Source of the DNA: Clostridiales bacterium
Lineage (GTDB): Bacteria > Bacillota > Clostridia > Lachnospirales > Cellulosilyticaceae
NCBI GenBank assembly: GCA_019418225.1
Contig: DYCF01000014.1
Coordinates: 38,296-102,295 of the forward strand
Length of the DNA stretch: 64,000 nucleotides
Reading direction: 5' to 3'
Shown here: positions 34,786 through 44,225 of the stretch, piece after piece
How the letters are laid out: every line of letters starts with the position of its first letter
Numbering within the stretch: the first letter of the stretch is position 1
The notes under the pieces: generated by a model
Database searches by the model: none
What the model saw: only the letters and a program-made list of their open reading frames with translations
What the model was told of the DNA's origin: nothing
Program-made: the position numbers and the translations under genes

Positions 34786-36795
34786 ATGAGTTGTAAAAAG
34801 TTAAATCAAATATTTACAGTAGTCTTGGCATTTATGATGTTTATAGCAATAGGGTCTTATAATATAGTAAGCGCAGCAACGAGTGAAGCAACACTATTAA
34901 ATACCTATGGTAAACTGTTTGGGAAAATTGGCGGTGAAGTAGTTTATTCAGAGTTATGCGATAGCAGCATACGTAACCATCTAAAGACACAGTACAATAG
35001 TACAACGATTGGAAATGAGATGAAACCGGATTATATTTTAGGATGGGCGCCAACGCTTATATCAGTAGAAGAAGCTAAAAGTCTTGGTTATTATATACCG
35101 GATAATTATAAAGAAAGTACAGTACCTAAACTCAACTTTAGTCAAGTTGATAATGTTTTAAAAACTTGTTATGAAAATGGCATTGCATTACGTGCACATA
35201 CTTTGGTATGGCATTCACAAACACCTGATTGGTATTTTAGAAGTGGTTATAGCAAAACAAGTGATTATGTCAGTGAAGATGTGATGAATGCCCGTATGGA
35301 AATGTATATTAAGACTTATATGAACCATGTACATTCAAGCCAGTATGGCAGCGTTGTTTATGCATGGGATGTTGTCAATGAGTATTTACATGCGACTTCT
35401 TCAGGATGGTCTAAAGTGTATGGGACACCTGGTGTACAGGCTGAATTTGTTAAAAGGGCCTTTCAGTATGCCTATGATTGTATCTCTTACTTTGGACTCA
35501 CAGATTCAGTAAGCTTATTTTATAATGATTACAATACATATATGACTGTAGATGATACGATTAAGCTCATTAATTATATTAATGCAGATAAGAAGATTTG
35601 TAATGGGATTGGTATGCAGTCTCATTTATCAACTACTTTTCCAAGCGTTGCATATTATACAGAAGCTCTTAAAAAATTTGCAGCAGCTGGATTTGAAATT
35701 CAAATTACAGAATTAGATGTTGCAAATACTTCAGATACTGAACTTGCTAACTATTATTATGATTTATTTACAGCCATTATAAATGCGAAAAAAGCTGGTG
35801 CTAATATTACAAGTATTACGTTTTGGGGTGTTTCAGATAGCAATTCTTGGATTGGTGATAAAAATCCATTATTATTTAGTAATATTTATACACCAAAAGC
35901 AGCGTATTATTCAGTTTTAAAAGCCTATACAGATGCAGGTTATTCAGAGGATAGTGGAGACAGCGGCAATAATAATGGTGGGAATAGTGATACAACGAAT
36001 AATAATTATGTCACATTAAATGATGGATGGTATTATATTAAAAATACCAATGCACAGAAATATCTTCAAGTAAAGGATAACACAGGTGCCAATGGACAAA
36101 ATGTAGAGATTAGTACTGGAACAGGTGTAGCGGGTCAAAAATGGTACTTAACCAATGTAGGAGAGGGTTATTTTACACTAAAAAATGCTTTAGGCTATAT
36201 GTTGGATGTAGCAAATGGGACAAATACTGATGGGGCAAACATTCAAACTTATATAGCTAATAACATGGATGCACAAATGTTTAAATTGGTAGCAACATCT
36301 CAAAATGATGTGTATGGCATTTTAACAAAAAGTTCAAAAGATACGAAAGCACTTGATGTTTATAACTTTGGAACATCAGATGGCTCTAATGTTTGTCAGT
36401 GGTCTTATTATCAAAATGAATGTCAAAAATGGATATTAGAACCTTGCAGTGTAACAGGAGATAGTTCTTCAGATAATAATACAGGGGATTTAAATTCATC
36501 TAGCTGTAAAGTAGCACTTAAGGTTGTTTCAGACTGGACAGATGGTGCAACTGCTGAGATTACAGTTACAAATTTAACTGGCAATGACTTAAATAACTGG
36601 ACATGTCGATTTACAACAAATCGTGAAATAACACAGGTGTGGAATGCTAATTTAGTAAGTAGTGAGGGAACAACTTATACAATTACAGGTCCAGAATGGA
36701 ATGGTTATTTGGCAGCAGGAGAAAGCTATACATTTGGTTGCTCAATGGGAAGCGGTACTGCTAATGTTGAAATTACAGAGGCCTCTTTAAATTAA
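34786..36795 (+). CDS. Secreted GH10 endo-1,4-beta-xylanase with CBM13 and CBM2
   Basis: A 669-residue secreted enzyme. A signal peptide spans about 1-31 (cleavage near VSAAT). The GH10 barrel covers about 35-385, with acid/base Glu199 in WDVVNEY and nucleophile Glu309 in QITELDV. A Gly/Asn/Ser-rich linker follows, then a ricin-type CBM13 (about 408-554) and a C-terminal CBM2-like module (about 575-669, SDWTDGATAEITVTN). It cuts xylan outside the cell while bound to the plant wall. AGGGGGGC precedes the ATG. It is 21 bp upstream of the GH43 gene, in one operon. Confidence 0.95.
   Translation: MSCKKLNQIFTVVLAFMMFIAIGSYNIVSAATSEATLLNTYGKLFGKIGGEVVYSELCDSSIRNHLKTQYNSTTIGNEMKPDYILGWAPTLISVEEAKSLGYYIPDNYKESTVPKLNFSQVDNVLKTCYENGIALRAHTLVWHSQTPDWYFRSGYSKTSDYVSEDVMNARMEMYIKTYMNHVHSSQYGSVVYAWDVVNEYLHATSSGWSKVYGTPGVQAEFVKRAFQYAYDCISYFGLTDSVSLFYNDYNTYMTVDDTIKLINYINADKKICNGIGMQSHLSTTFPSVAYYTEALKKFAAAGFEIQITELDVANTSDTELANYYYDLFTAIINAKKAGANITSITFWGVSDSNSWIGDKNPLLFSNIYTPKAAYYSVLKAYTDAGYSEDSGDSGNNNGGNSDTTNNNYVTLNDGWYYIKNTNAQKYLQVKDNTGANGQNVEISTGTGVAGQKWYLTNVGEGYFTLKNALGYMLDVANGTNTDGANIQTYIANNMDAQMFKLVATSQNDVYGILTKSSKDTKALDVYNFGTSDGSNVCQWSYYQNECQKWILEPCSVTGDSSSDNNTGDLNSSSCKVALKVVSDWTDGATAEITVTNLTGNDLNNWTCRFTTNREITQVWNANLVSSEGTTYTITGPEWNGYLAAGESYTFGCSMGSGTANVEITEASLN
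36007..36790 (+). repeat. CBM13-CBM2 coding repeat, copy 1
   Basis: The 3' part of the xylanase gene is homologous in order and sequence to 38362-39155 in the next gene, for example GWYYIKNTNAQKYLQV in both proteins. This points to module duplication or gene conversion between the neighbours. Confidence 0.8.
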
Positions 36796-36816
36796 AGTAC
36801 ATGGGGGATTGATAAT

Positions 36817-39159
36817 ATGCGTAAAGGATTACAAATAACTATGAATAAGGCATTAAAACAAACAGGTACAAGTTTATTAGTATTAGGTCTTATAGTACAA
36901 GGTGGCATAATGACTTATGCAACAGATTCTGTAAGTTTATTTAATAATATATCACTTACTGAATCTTATAAGGACCTAAATGAAAATAATCCAATTGTTA
37001 CACAAAGATACAGTGCGGATCCAGGTGTTATGGTTTATGATGATACCGTTTATATTTATTGTACCAATGATTCATTAGAATATAGTAATGGGAGCATAGG
37101 GGAGAATACTTATAGTAAAATTCAGACACTGAATTGTTTTTCCTCAAAGGACCTAGTAAACTGGACAGACCATGGGGTTATTCAGGTGGCTGGAAGTGCT
37201 GGCGTGGCAAAATGGGCAAGTTGTTCATGGGCACCCTGTGCAACGCATAAAACAATTAATGGGCAAGAAAAGTTCTTCCTTTATTTTGCGAATAATGCAG
37301 GTGGTATAGGCGTACTTGAATCAGATAGTCCTACAGGACCATGGACGGATCCTATTGGTAAAGCCCTTGTAGATAAGTCAACGGCTAATTGTGGGGATGT
37401 CGTATGGTGCTTTGACCCTGCTGTATTGGTGGATGATGATGGCAGTGGATACCTTTACTTTGGAGGGGGTGTACCTACTGGACAAAACGCGCATCCTAAA
37501 ACAGCTCGCGTAGTAAAACTAGGTGATAATATGACAAGTTTAGCAGGAACACCTGTGACTATTGATGCACCTTATTTATTTGAGGATTCAGGTATTAATA
37601 AGATAGGTAATAAGTATTACTATTCATATTGTTCAAATTGGAATACTGCGGGATCAGGTATTAGCACAGCTGCTATAGAATATATGGTAGGTGATAGTCC
37701 TATGGGACCATTTACCCATGCAGGAGAAGTATTTAAAAACCCAGGACTTTATTTTAAAGAGTCAACTGGAAACAATCATCATACTATTTTTGAGTTTAAA
37801 GGAGACTATTATCTTGCCTATCACACAAGAACATTAGAGCAAGCTGCACTTGGTCAAAATAAGGGGTATAGAAGTACCCATATTGATAAACTGATAGTTA
37901 ATAATGGTCAGATATCAGAAGTTAAGGGGACGATGACAGGCGTATCGCAAGTGACTTATTTAAATCCATATCAAAAAGTTCAAGCTGAAACAATGGCTAT
38001 TCAAGCAGGTGTAAGTATTAGCGGTAGTGGTGATACAAAGGTTACAGATATTAATAGCGGTGATTGGATTGGCGTAAAGGGTGTAAACTTTTCTGAAGGG
38101 TTATCTAAGATAACTGTTTCAGCAAAAGCAAGCAGCAATGGTGTGATTAAAGTATGTGAAGGAAGTCCTTCTGGGCAAGTACTAGGTTATATCGAGGTGC
38201 CCAATACAAATGGCGCCTATAAAGAAGTGACAGGAACACTCTCAAATGTATCAGGTATAAAAGATATATACTTTGTATTTAGTGGCAGTATGGCATTAGA
38301 TTACTGGCAAGCAATGAATCAAACAGATAGCAATATGCCAGATGATTCAACAGTAGAAAATTATGTCACACTTCCAGATGGATGGTATTATATTAAAAAT
38401 ACAAACGCTCAGAAATACCTGCAAGTCACAGAGAATGTAGGTGGGAATGGTCAAAATGTAGAAATTGCAACTGGCACAGGTGTACAAGGTCAAAAGTGGT
38501 ATTTAACAAATGCAGGTAATGGCTACATAACACTTAAAAATGGTCTAGGTTATATGCTGGATATCTCAGGTGGCATAAATGCGGATGGTACTAATGTTCA
38601 AATTTATTCAGAGAATAATATGGATGCACAAAAATTTAAGTTAGTCCCTACATCTCAAGATAATGTATATGGTATTTTAACAAAGAGTTCAGGAGATACA
38701 AAATCTCTAGATGTATATAATTTTGGGACATCAGATGGTTCGAATGTTTGTCAGTGGACCTATTATAAAAATAGCTGTCAAACATGGGTGTTTGAAGCTT
38801 GCAACAATACTGAAGCACCTGATAATTCTAATGAGAGCCCATCTGATTCAAATTCTGATAAAGAGGCGTATGCAGTGCGTTTAAAGGTCACATCAGACTG
38901 GACGGATGGTGCAACTGCTGAAATTACAGTCACTAACTTAAGTAATAAAGATTTAAATGGATGGGAATGTACATTTACCACCAATCGTAACATTACTTCT
39001 ATCTGGTCAGCAGATTTAAAAAGCAGTAATGGGACGACATACACTATTTCAAATCCCACATGGCAACCGGAATTAAAAGCAGGTGAAAGTTATACTTTTG
39101 GCTGTGCCTTGGGAAGTGGCCCGGCGGATGTTGTAGTAACAGGTGTAGCAATTCAATAA
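36817..39159 (+). CDS. Secreted GH43 arabinoxylan-degrading enzyme with CBM6, CBM13 and CBM2
   Basis: A 780-residue secreted glycosidase. The signal peptide ends near MTYAT (about residue 36). The GH43 five-blade propeller spans about 55-385; predicted catalytic residues are Asp68 (RYSADPGVM), Asp200 (WCFDPAVL) and Glu256 (YLFEDSG). A CBM6 (about 388-505), a ricin-type CBM13 (about 516-662) and a CBM2-like module (about 685-780) follow. The GH43-CBM6 core resembles arabinoxylan arabinofuranohydrolases and xylosidases; which one is open. It acts with the upstream xylanase; the two share nearly the same C-terminal modules. Confidence 0.92.
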   Translation: MRKGLQITMNKALKQTGTSLLVLGLIVQGGIMTYATDSVSLFNNISLTESYKDLNENNPIVTQRYSADPGVMVYDDTVYIYCTNDSLEYSNGSIGENTYSKIQTLNCFSSKDLVNWTDHGVIQVAGSAGVAKWASCSWAPCATHKTINGQEKFFLYFANNAGGIGVLESDSPTGPWTDPIGKALVDKSTANCGDVVWCFDPAVLVDDDGSGYLYFGGGVPTGQNAHPKTARVVKLGDNMTSLAGTPVTIDAPYLFEDSGINKIGNKYYYSYCSNWNTAGSGISTAAIEYMVGDSPMGPFTHAGEVFKNPGLYFKESTGNNHHTIFEFKGDYYLAYHTRTLEQAALGQNKGYRSTHIDKLIVNNGQISEVKGTMTGVSQVTYLNPYQKVQAETMAIQAGVSISGSGDTKVTDINSGDWIGVKGVNFSEGLSKITVSAKASSNGVIKVCEGSPSGQVLGYIEVPNTNGAYKEVTGTLSNVSGIKDIYFVFSGSMALDYWQAMNQTDSNMPDDSTVENYVTLPDGWYYIKNTNAQKYLQVTENVGGNGQNVEIATGTGVQGQKWYLTNAGNGYITLKNGLGYMLDISGGINADGTNVQIYSENNMDAQKFKLVPTSQDNVYGILTKSSGDTKSLDVYNFGTSDGSNVCQWTYYKNSCQTWVFEACNNTEAPDNSNESPSDSNSDKEAYAVRLKVTSDWTDGATAEITVTNLSNKDLNGWECTFTTNRNITSIWSADLKSSNGTTYTISNPTWQPELKAGESYTFGCALGSGPADVVVTGVAIQ
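38362..39155 (+). repeat. CBM13-CBM2 coding repeat, copy 2
   Basis: The 3' part of the GH43 gene, homologous to 36007-36790 in the xylanase gene. The linkers between the two modules differ, while the modules themselves are closely similar. Confidence 0.8.
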
Positions 39160-39164
39160 GCCAA

Positions 39165-39210
39165 AAAACCTGCTAATGAGGTCTTGATTTCATTAGCAGG
39201 TTTTATTTTT
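39165..39210 (+). terminator. Terminator of the xylanolytic operon
   Basis: AAAACCTGCTAATGA (39165-39179) pairs exactly with 39190-39204, T-rich tail. Confidence 0.92.
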
Positions 39211-39360
39211 TATCCATCAATTATTTTGTCAAAAAATAAAGGGTGAGATTTGAATACTTTATGAAAAGTAAAAAGAATGATATAATAAGGCATTAATAAG
39301 TATACTACAGTCATAATGCCATGAGAAATGCGCATTGTAGAGTTATAAGGAGATACATGC

Positions 39361-41547
39361 ATGGGAAAAACGTTAGTATTAGCAGAAAAGCCTAGTGTGG
39401 GAAAAGATATTGCCCGCGTTTTAAAATGTCATAAACAAAATGGAAGTTTTATAGAAGGCGATAAATATGTGGTGACTTGGGCAATGGGACATTTAGTAGG
39501 ACTTGCAGACCCAGAAGCTTATGGTGATCAGTACAAAACATGGTCAATGGAAACATTACCAATGTTACCGCCTAAAATGAAGTTGACTGTTTTAAAAGGG
39601 ACAGGTAAACAATATCAAGTGGTTAAAACACAGCTTCAAAGAAAAGATATTACAGATATTATTATTGCGACAGATGCAGGACGTGAAGGTGAACTTGTAG
39701 CACGTTGGATTATTGATAAGGTAGGTGTTAAGAAGCCTATTAAACGTCTTTGGATTTCATCTGTTACAGATAAAGCTATTTTAGAAGGGTTTAAAAATTT
39801 AAAACCAGGAAGTCAGTATGATAACTTATATCGTGCAGCCGTATGTCGGGCAGAAGGTGACTGGCTTGTAGGACTTAATGTCACAAGGGCACTCACTTGC
39901 AAATATAATGCACAGCTTTCAGCAGGACGTGTACAATCAGCAACACTTGCAATGATTGTAGATAGAGAGGAAGCTATTAAACACTTTGTACCACAGGCTT
40001 ATTTTACCATAAGTGCTAAGGCTGTTAATCAAGAGGGGAAGGTATTTACTTTAAGCTATAAAGCAAAGGAACAAAAAACATTAAAAGATGAAAGCAAAGT
40101 AGATGCCCTTATTCAACAGATAGAAACAGGTGAAGCTATCATTACAGAGATTAGTCAAAGCAATAAAAAGCAATATGCACCGCAACTTTATGATTTAACA
40201 GAACTACAACGTGATGCAAATAAACTTTTTGGTTTTAGTCCAAAACAAACATTAGGAATTATGCAGCGTTTATATGAAAATTATAAAGTATTGACATATC
40301 CAAGAACAGATTCACGCTATATTTCAGAAGATATTGTACCTACCTTGAAAGAACGTTTAAAGGCAGTGGCGATTGGACCCTATAGAAGTTTTGCAAGTGA
40401 AATTATCAACAAAGGTTTTAAGGTGAGTAAAAACTTTGTTGATAACAGTAAGGTATCTGATCATCATGCAATTATTCCAACAGAAGAAAGTGCTATGCTT
40501 ACACGTCTTAGTAATGAAGAACGTAAGATTTATGATCTAGTTGTAAAACGTTTCTTAAGTGTGTTAATGCGTCCGGTTGAATATACACAGATGAATGTAA
40601 CAGTAGAAGTGGCAGGAGAAAGCCTTATTGCAAAAGGCAAGAACATTCAGGAAAAAGGCTGGAAGGCTTTATATGACTATAGCGTAGAAGAAGAAAATGA
40701 TGAAGAAGTAAAAGATCAAAGTTTGCCAGTTCTTACAAAAGGCGAAAGTGTTAAACTCCAAAGTGTTGCAAAAAACAAATGCTTCACAAAAGCACCAGCT
40801 CGTTTTAATGAGGCAACACTACTTTCTGCTATGGAAAAGCCATACCTTTATGTAAATGTAGGTCAAAAGGCAGCAAAAACGTTAGGTGAAACAGGTGGTA
40901 TTGGTACTGTTGCTACACGTGCAGATATTATTGAAAAGCTCTATAATATGTTTTACATCGAAAAAAATGGCAAGGATATCATTCCAACATCAAAAGGAAA
41001 ACAGCTTATTGAACTTGTACCAGCAGATTTAAAATCACCACTTTTAACAGCTAAGTGGGAAAATGAATTAGAACTTATCAGCAAAGGCAAACAGAGTCCA
41101 AAGACGTTTCTGGAAAATATTCGCATTTATAGCAGCGGCCTTGTTAAAGATGTGAAGAGGTCAACAGATAAATACGTACATGATAATATGACAGGTAAAC
41201 GTTGTCCTAACTGTGGAAAATTCTTGTTAGATGTTAAAGGTAAACATGGTAAAATGTATGTATGTCAAGACCGTGCGTGTGGTTATAAAGAAACAGTAAG
41301 TAAATTTACAAATACACGCTGTCCACAATGCCACAAAAAATTAGAACTGCGTGGGCAGGGAGATGGGCAGATTTATGTATGTACAACATGTACATTTAGA
41401 GAAAAATTAAGTACATTTAATAAAAGGTATCGTAGTAATAATGAAAAGGTAGATAAACGTTCTGTACAGAAGTATATGAAACAGCAACAAAAAGAAGATG
41501 AAGGTAACTTTGTATTTGCAGACTTGTTCTCAAAGTTAAACAAATAA
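39361..41547 (+). CDS. topB: DNA topoisomerase III
   Basis: A 728-residue type IA topoisomerase. The N-terminal Toprim domain has VLAEKPSVGKDIAR and DAGREGELVAR. The active-site tyrosine is Tyr313 in LTYPRTDSRY. Two C-terminal zinc-ribbon modules follow (CPNCGKF...C..C and CPQCHKK...C..C, about residues 615-685). The enzyme relaxes negative supercoils and decatenates DNA. The ATG follows AAGGAG. It ends before a perfect 42-bp palindrome. Confidence 0.95.
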   Translation: MGKTLVLAEKPSVGKDIARVLKCHKQNGSFIEGDKYVVTWAMGHLVGLADPEAYGDQYKTWSMETLPMLPPKMKLTVLKGTGKQYQVVKTQLQRKDITDIIIATDAGREGELVARWIIDKVGVKKPIKRLWISSVTDKAILEGFKNLKPGSQYDNLYRAAVCRAEGDWLVGLNVTRALTCKYNAQLSAGRVQSATLAMIVDREEAIKHFVPQAYFTISAKAVNQEGKVFTLSYKAKEQKTLKDESKVDALIQQIETGEAIITEISQSNKKQYAPQLYDLTELQRDANKLFGFSPKQTLGIMQRLYENYKVLTYPRTDSRYISEDIVPTLKERLKAVAIGPYRSFASEIINKGFKVSKNFVDNSKVSDHHAIIPTEESAMLTRLSNEERKIYDLVVKRFLSVLMRPVEYTQMNVTVEVAGESLIAKGKNIQEKGWKALYDYSVEEENDEEVKDQSLPVLTKGESVKLQSVAKNKCFTKAPARFNEATLLSAMEKPYLYVNVGQKAAKTLGETGGIGTVATRADIIEKLYNMFYIEKNGKDIIPTSKGKQLIELVPADLKSPLLTAKWENELELISKGKQSPKTFLENIRIYSSGLVKDVKRSTDKYVHDNMTGKRCPNCGKFLLDVKGKHGKMYVCQDRACGYKETVSKFTNTRCPQCHKKLELRGQGDGQIYVCTTCTFREKLSTFNKRYRSNNEKVDKRSVQKYMKQQQKEDEGNFVFADLFSKLNK

Positions 41548-41563
41548 GATACTTTTAAACACT

Positions 41564-41605
41564 AAATAAAATGGGTGTCGTAAATTTACGACACCCATTT
41601 TATTT
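41564..41605. terminator. Perfect 42-bp palindrome, bidirectional terminator
   Basis: Two 21-bp arms meet at 41584/41585 with no spacer; the outer ends are A-rich and T-rich. It separates the convergent topB (+) and carbonic anhydrase (-) genes and can end both transcripts. Confidence 0.92.
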
Positions 41606-41639
41606 ATATTAGGCCAATTAAAGTGAGATAAAATAATGA

Positions 41640-42377
41640 TTAATCTAAGAATGTAACATGACCATCTAAGTCATAGTAAGCCCCTACAACTTGAAGTTTG
41701 CCTGATTCAATGGCTTCAGCTACGACAGGATTTTGTTTAAGAGTCTCAATAGTAGCCTGAACATTTGTGTGAGAGGCATCTTCAATAGAAGAAGCATTTA
41801 CAGCTTCTACGCTTGGTGTGATGGCAGCAACAAGTTCGCCGATGGCACCTTCGGGTTCTGATTTGGCTTCATAGGCTTCAAAGGCAGCAGTTACAGCGCC
41901 GCAGCTTTCATGTCCCATGACAACAAGAAGCGGGCAACCAAGATGTTCTACGCCATATTCTACAGAACCAAGTGCATATTCATCTAAAATGTTACCAGCA
42001 ATACGAATTTCAAAAAGTTCTCCAAGTCCTGCATTAAAAACGTGAGATGGTGTAACACGAGAGTCAGAACATGAAATAACTACGGCATAAGGTGATTGCC
42101 CATTTTCAAGCTCAGTTCTTTTTGCAGAAGAAACATTAATGATTTCAGTATCATCAGCTACGAAACGTGCATTGCCATCTTTTAAAAGGTTAAGTGCATC
42201 TTCAGCAGTTGAAACGTTTGTATCGACTACAAGACTTTCGGCTTCATTTGGTGTAGATGCAGTTTCTGTAGTAGTAGATGGTGTAACTTCAGTAGGCTGG
42301 GCAGGTGTATTGGTATTACCACATCCTACGAAAGCTAGTGTGCTCATTAAAACAAATAAAAAAGCAAATTTTTTCAT
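41640..42377 (-). CDS. Beta-class carbonic anhydrase, predicted lipoprotein
   Basis: A 245-residue protein from the ATG at 42377, which has GGGAG upstream and gives a proper lipoprotein signal (MKKFAFLFVLMSTLAFVGC, lipidated Cys19). A Thr/Pro/Glu-rich linker of about 40 residues follows. Zinc ligands and dyad are Cys103-x-Asp105-x-Arg107 (CSDSRV), His156 and Cys159 (GHESC). It interconverts CO2 and bicarbonate. Beta enzymes are usually cytoplasmic; this one is predicted to sit outside on the membrane. It is the only intact minus-strand gene in the chromosomal part. Confidence 0.92.
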   Translation of the reverse strand: MKKFAFLFVLMSTLAFVGCGNTNTPAQPTEVTPSTTTETASTPNEAESLVVDTNVSTAEDALNLLKDGNARFVADDTEIINVSSAKRTELENGQSPYAVVISCSDSRVTPSHVFNAGLGELFEIRIAGNILDEYALGSVEYGVEHLGCPLLVVMGHESCGAVTAAFEAYEAKSEPEGAIGELVAAITPSVEAVNASSIEDASHTNVQATIETLKQNPVVAEAIESGKLQVVGAYYDLDGHVTFLD

Positions 42378-42415
42378 AATCAGTATTCTCCCTATGTAAT
42401 GAATTAAATCATTGT

Positions 42416-42430
42416 AAGTGTTAAACACTT
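42416..42430. promoter_or_regulatory. 15-bp palindrome upstream of the carbonic anhydrase gene
   Basis: AAGTGTT-A-AACACTT, perfect, 39 bp before the minus-strand ATG. Probably an operator. The rest of the 430-bp spacer to trmL is very AT-rich and holds no gene. Confidence 0.45.
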
Positions 42431-42708
42431 AGAAAATGATATTTAAAAATGTGACTTTTAAAAAATATCACAATAAAAACATATATTCAAATTATTTGTT
42501 TGAAGCTGTAGAAAATAAATTAGTAAGAAATAAGTAGAAAGAGCTTGTATGTTATAAATAAAATAGGTAAAAATGATTAAATAAAAAAAGAATATATCGA
42601 TAAATTTAAAGAAAAATAGTTAAAAATAAAATCAAATAATTGATTCGTGTAAAATATTCAACAAATTTTAAACGAAATGTCAAAAGTTAAGACTGGGAAA
42701 GGTGGGCG

Positions 42709-42737
42709 TTGATTCAAGACAAAATATGACATATAAT
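42709..42737 (+). promoter_or_regulatory. Promoter of trmL
   Basis: TTGATT (42709-42714), a 17-bp spacer and a perfect TATAAT (42732-42737), 68 bp before the ATG. Confidence 0.65.
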
Positions 42738-42804
42738 AATAGGCATATAGTGGAAATGTTTATCATGAAATTTATAATATACAAAAGAAAGAAGAGGATG
42801 TACG

Positions 42805-43293
42805 ATGAATATCGTTTTACATGAACCAGAAATACCACAAAATACAGGAAATATTGCAAGAACCTGTGCTGCGACAGGTGCTACGCTTCATTTAATTGAA
42901 CCATTAGGATTTTCATTAGATGAAAAACAAATTAAGCGTGCAGGTCTTGATTACTGGCATTTAGTAACAGTAAAAACTTATAAAAACTATCAGGAATTCT
43001 TAGAGAAAAATAATTATCCTAAAGTTTATATGGCAACAACTAAATCACGTCAAACTTACACAGAAGTAGCGTATGAAGAAGATGCTTATATTATGTTTGG
43101 GAGAGAGTCAGCAGGTATTCCAGAAGAGATTTTATTAGAAAGTAAAGAAACTTGTATTCGTATTCCTATGATTTCAGAAGCGCGTTCTTTGAACTTATCA
43201 AATTCTGTGGCAATTGTACTTTATGAAGCGCTCAGACAACATAATTTTGAGCATCTCAAAATAGCAGGTGAACTGCATCATTATCACTGGTAA
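42805..43293 (+). CDS. trmL: tRNA (cytidine/uridine(34)-2'-O)-methyltransferase
   Basis: A 162-residue SPOUT-class methyltransferase. It starts MNIVLHEPEIPQNTGNIART, and has IMFGRESAGIPEEI and the knot motif RIPMISEARSLNLSNSVAIVLYE. It methylates the wobble ribose of tRNA-Leu using SAM. Length is typical. The start has an AGAGG site. Its promoter is visible 70 bp upstream. Confidence 0.95.
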   Translation: MNIVLHEPEIPQNTGNIARTCAATGATLHLIEPLGFSLDEKQIKRAGLDYWHLVTVKTYKNYQEFLEKNNYPKVYMATTKSRQTYTEVAYEEDAYIMFGRESAGIPEEILLESKETCIRIPMISEARSLNLSNSVAIVLYEALRQHNFEHLKIAGELHHYHW

Positions 43294-43376
43294 GAGAAAA
43301 TCCTCTTAAGGCTGTATAAAAAACGGAATATTGTGCAATAATTGCAAATGGAAGTTTTAGCTTTTAGGAGGAAATT

Positions 43377-44078
43377 ATGAAATCTTTAATGAAGCGTGTT
43401 TTAGGAGTAGGACTAGCGCTTTTAATGAGTACCACACTTTATGCAAGTCCTGTAGAACGAAAGTCAATATTCCCTAAGTATACTGGCATAGTTGCCTCAC
43501 TTCGTGATGCAAATACAGATATAAGGAGTTATCCAGATCAATATGCCGATATTTTAGGGACTACTTATAGTAAGCAAGTTCATATCATTGGCCAAAATAA
43601 TGATTGGTATAAAGTGAGTTTAAATGGTGATGTTGGATGGATTCGTAAAACAAGTGTGGAAGTGACACAAAATGAATATATACCATATAGTAAGGTTTTA
43701 GGTGAAGAAATCGTAGATTACGGTAAACAGTTTATTGGTACGCCTTATGTATGGGGTGGTAATGACCTAAAAAAAGGAGTAGATTGTTCAGGACTCACCA
43801 AAGAAGTATATGAAACTTTTGATATTAACATTACGAGGCTTGCGGCAACACAGGTAAGAGATGGTAAAATCATTGACAAAGCAGAGCTTCGTCCTGGCGA
43901 CCTTGTGTTTTTTGATACAACAGGTAAGAATACAGGAACGATTTCACATGTAGGGATATACGCAGGTGATAATATGTTTTTACATGCTGATGGTACCAAT
44001 GGTGTGATGCTCAGTAGATTAGATAGTCCATATTATGCACGCAATTATGTCACAAGTAGTCGTATTATCAATAGTTAA
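43377..44078 (+). CDS. Secreted NlpC/P60 endopeptidase with SH3 domain
   Basis: A 233-residue cell-wall hydrolase. A signal peptide spans about 1-24 (cleavage near LYASP). A bacterial SH3 domain (about 35-100) is followed by the NlpC/P60 domain (about 110-233), with the catalytic triad Cys137 (VDCSGLT), His191 (ISHVGIY) and His203 (LHADG). It cleaves peptide bonds in peptidoglycan stem peptides outside the cell. AGGAGG precedes the ATG. Confidence 0.94.
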   Translation: MKSLMKRVLGVGLALLMSTTLYASPVERKSIFPKYTGIVASLRDANTDIRSYPDQYADILGTTYSKQVHIIGQNNDWYKVSLNGDVGWIRKTSVEVTQNEYIPYSKVLGEEIVDYGKQFIGTPYVWGGNDLKKGVDCSGLTKEVYETFDINITRLAATQVRDGKIIDKAELRPGDLVFFDTTGKNTGTISHVGIYAGDNMFLHADGTNGVMLSRLDSPYYARNYVTSSRIINS

Positions 44079-44091
44079 AAAGACATGAGTT

Positions 44092-44131
44092 AAAAAAACA
44101 TGAGGCTATGTCATTAGCCTCATGTTTTTTT
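44092..44131 (+). terminator. Strong terminator after the NlpC/P60 gene
   Basis: 17-bp perfect stem (44092-44108 with 44115-44131), loop TGTCAT, A-run and T-run on the outside. Confidence 0.93.
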
Positions 44132-44225
44132 ATAGGAATAAGAAGGTTTAGTTTTTAATATTTGCAAAGCAGACAAATTGTGTCATAATAGAAATAACGT
44201 TAAATACAATATAAGAGGTTATAAA

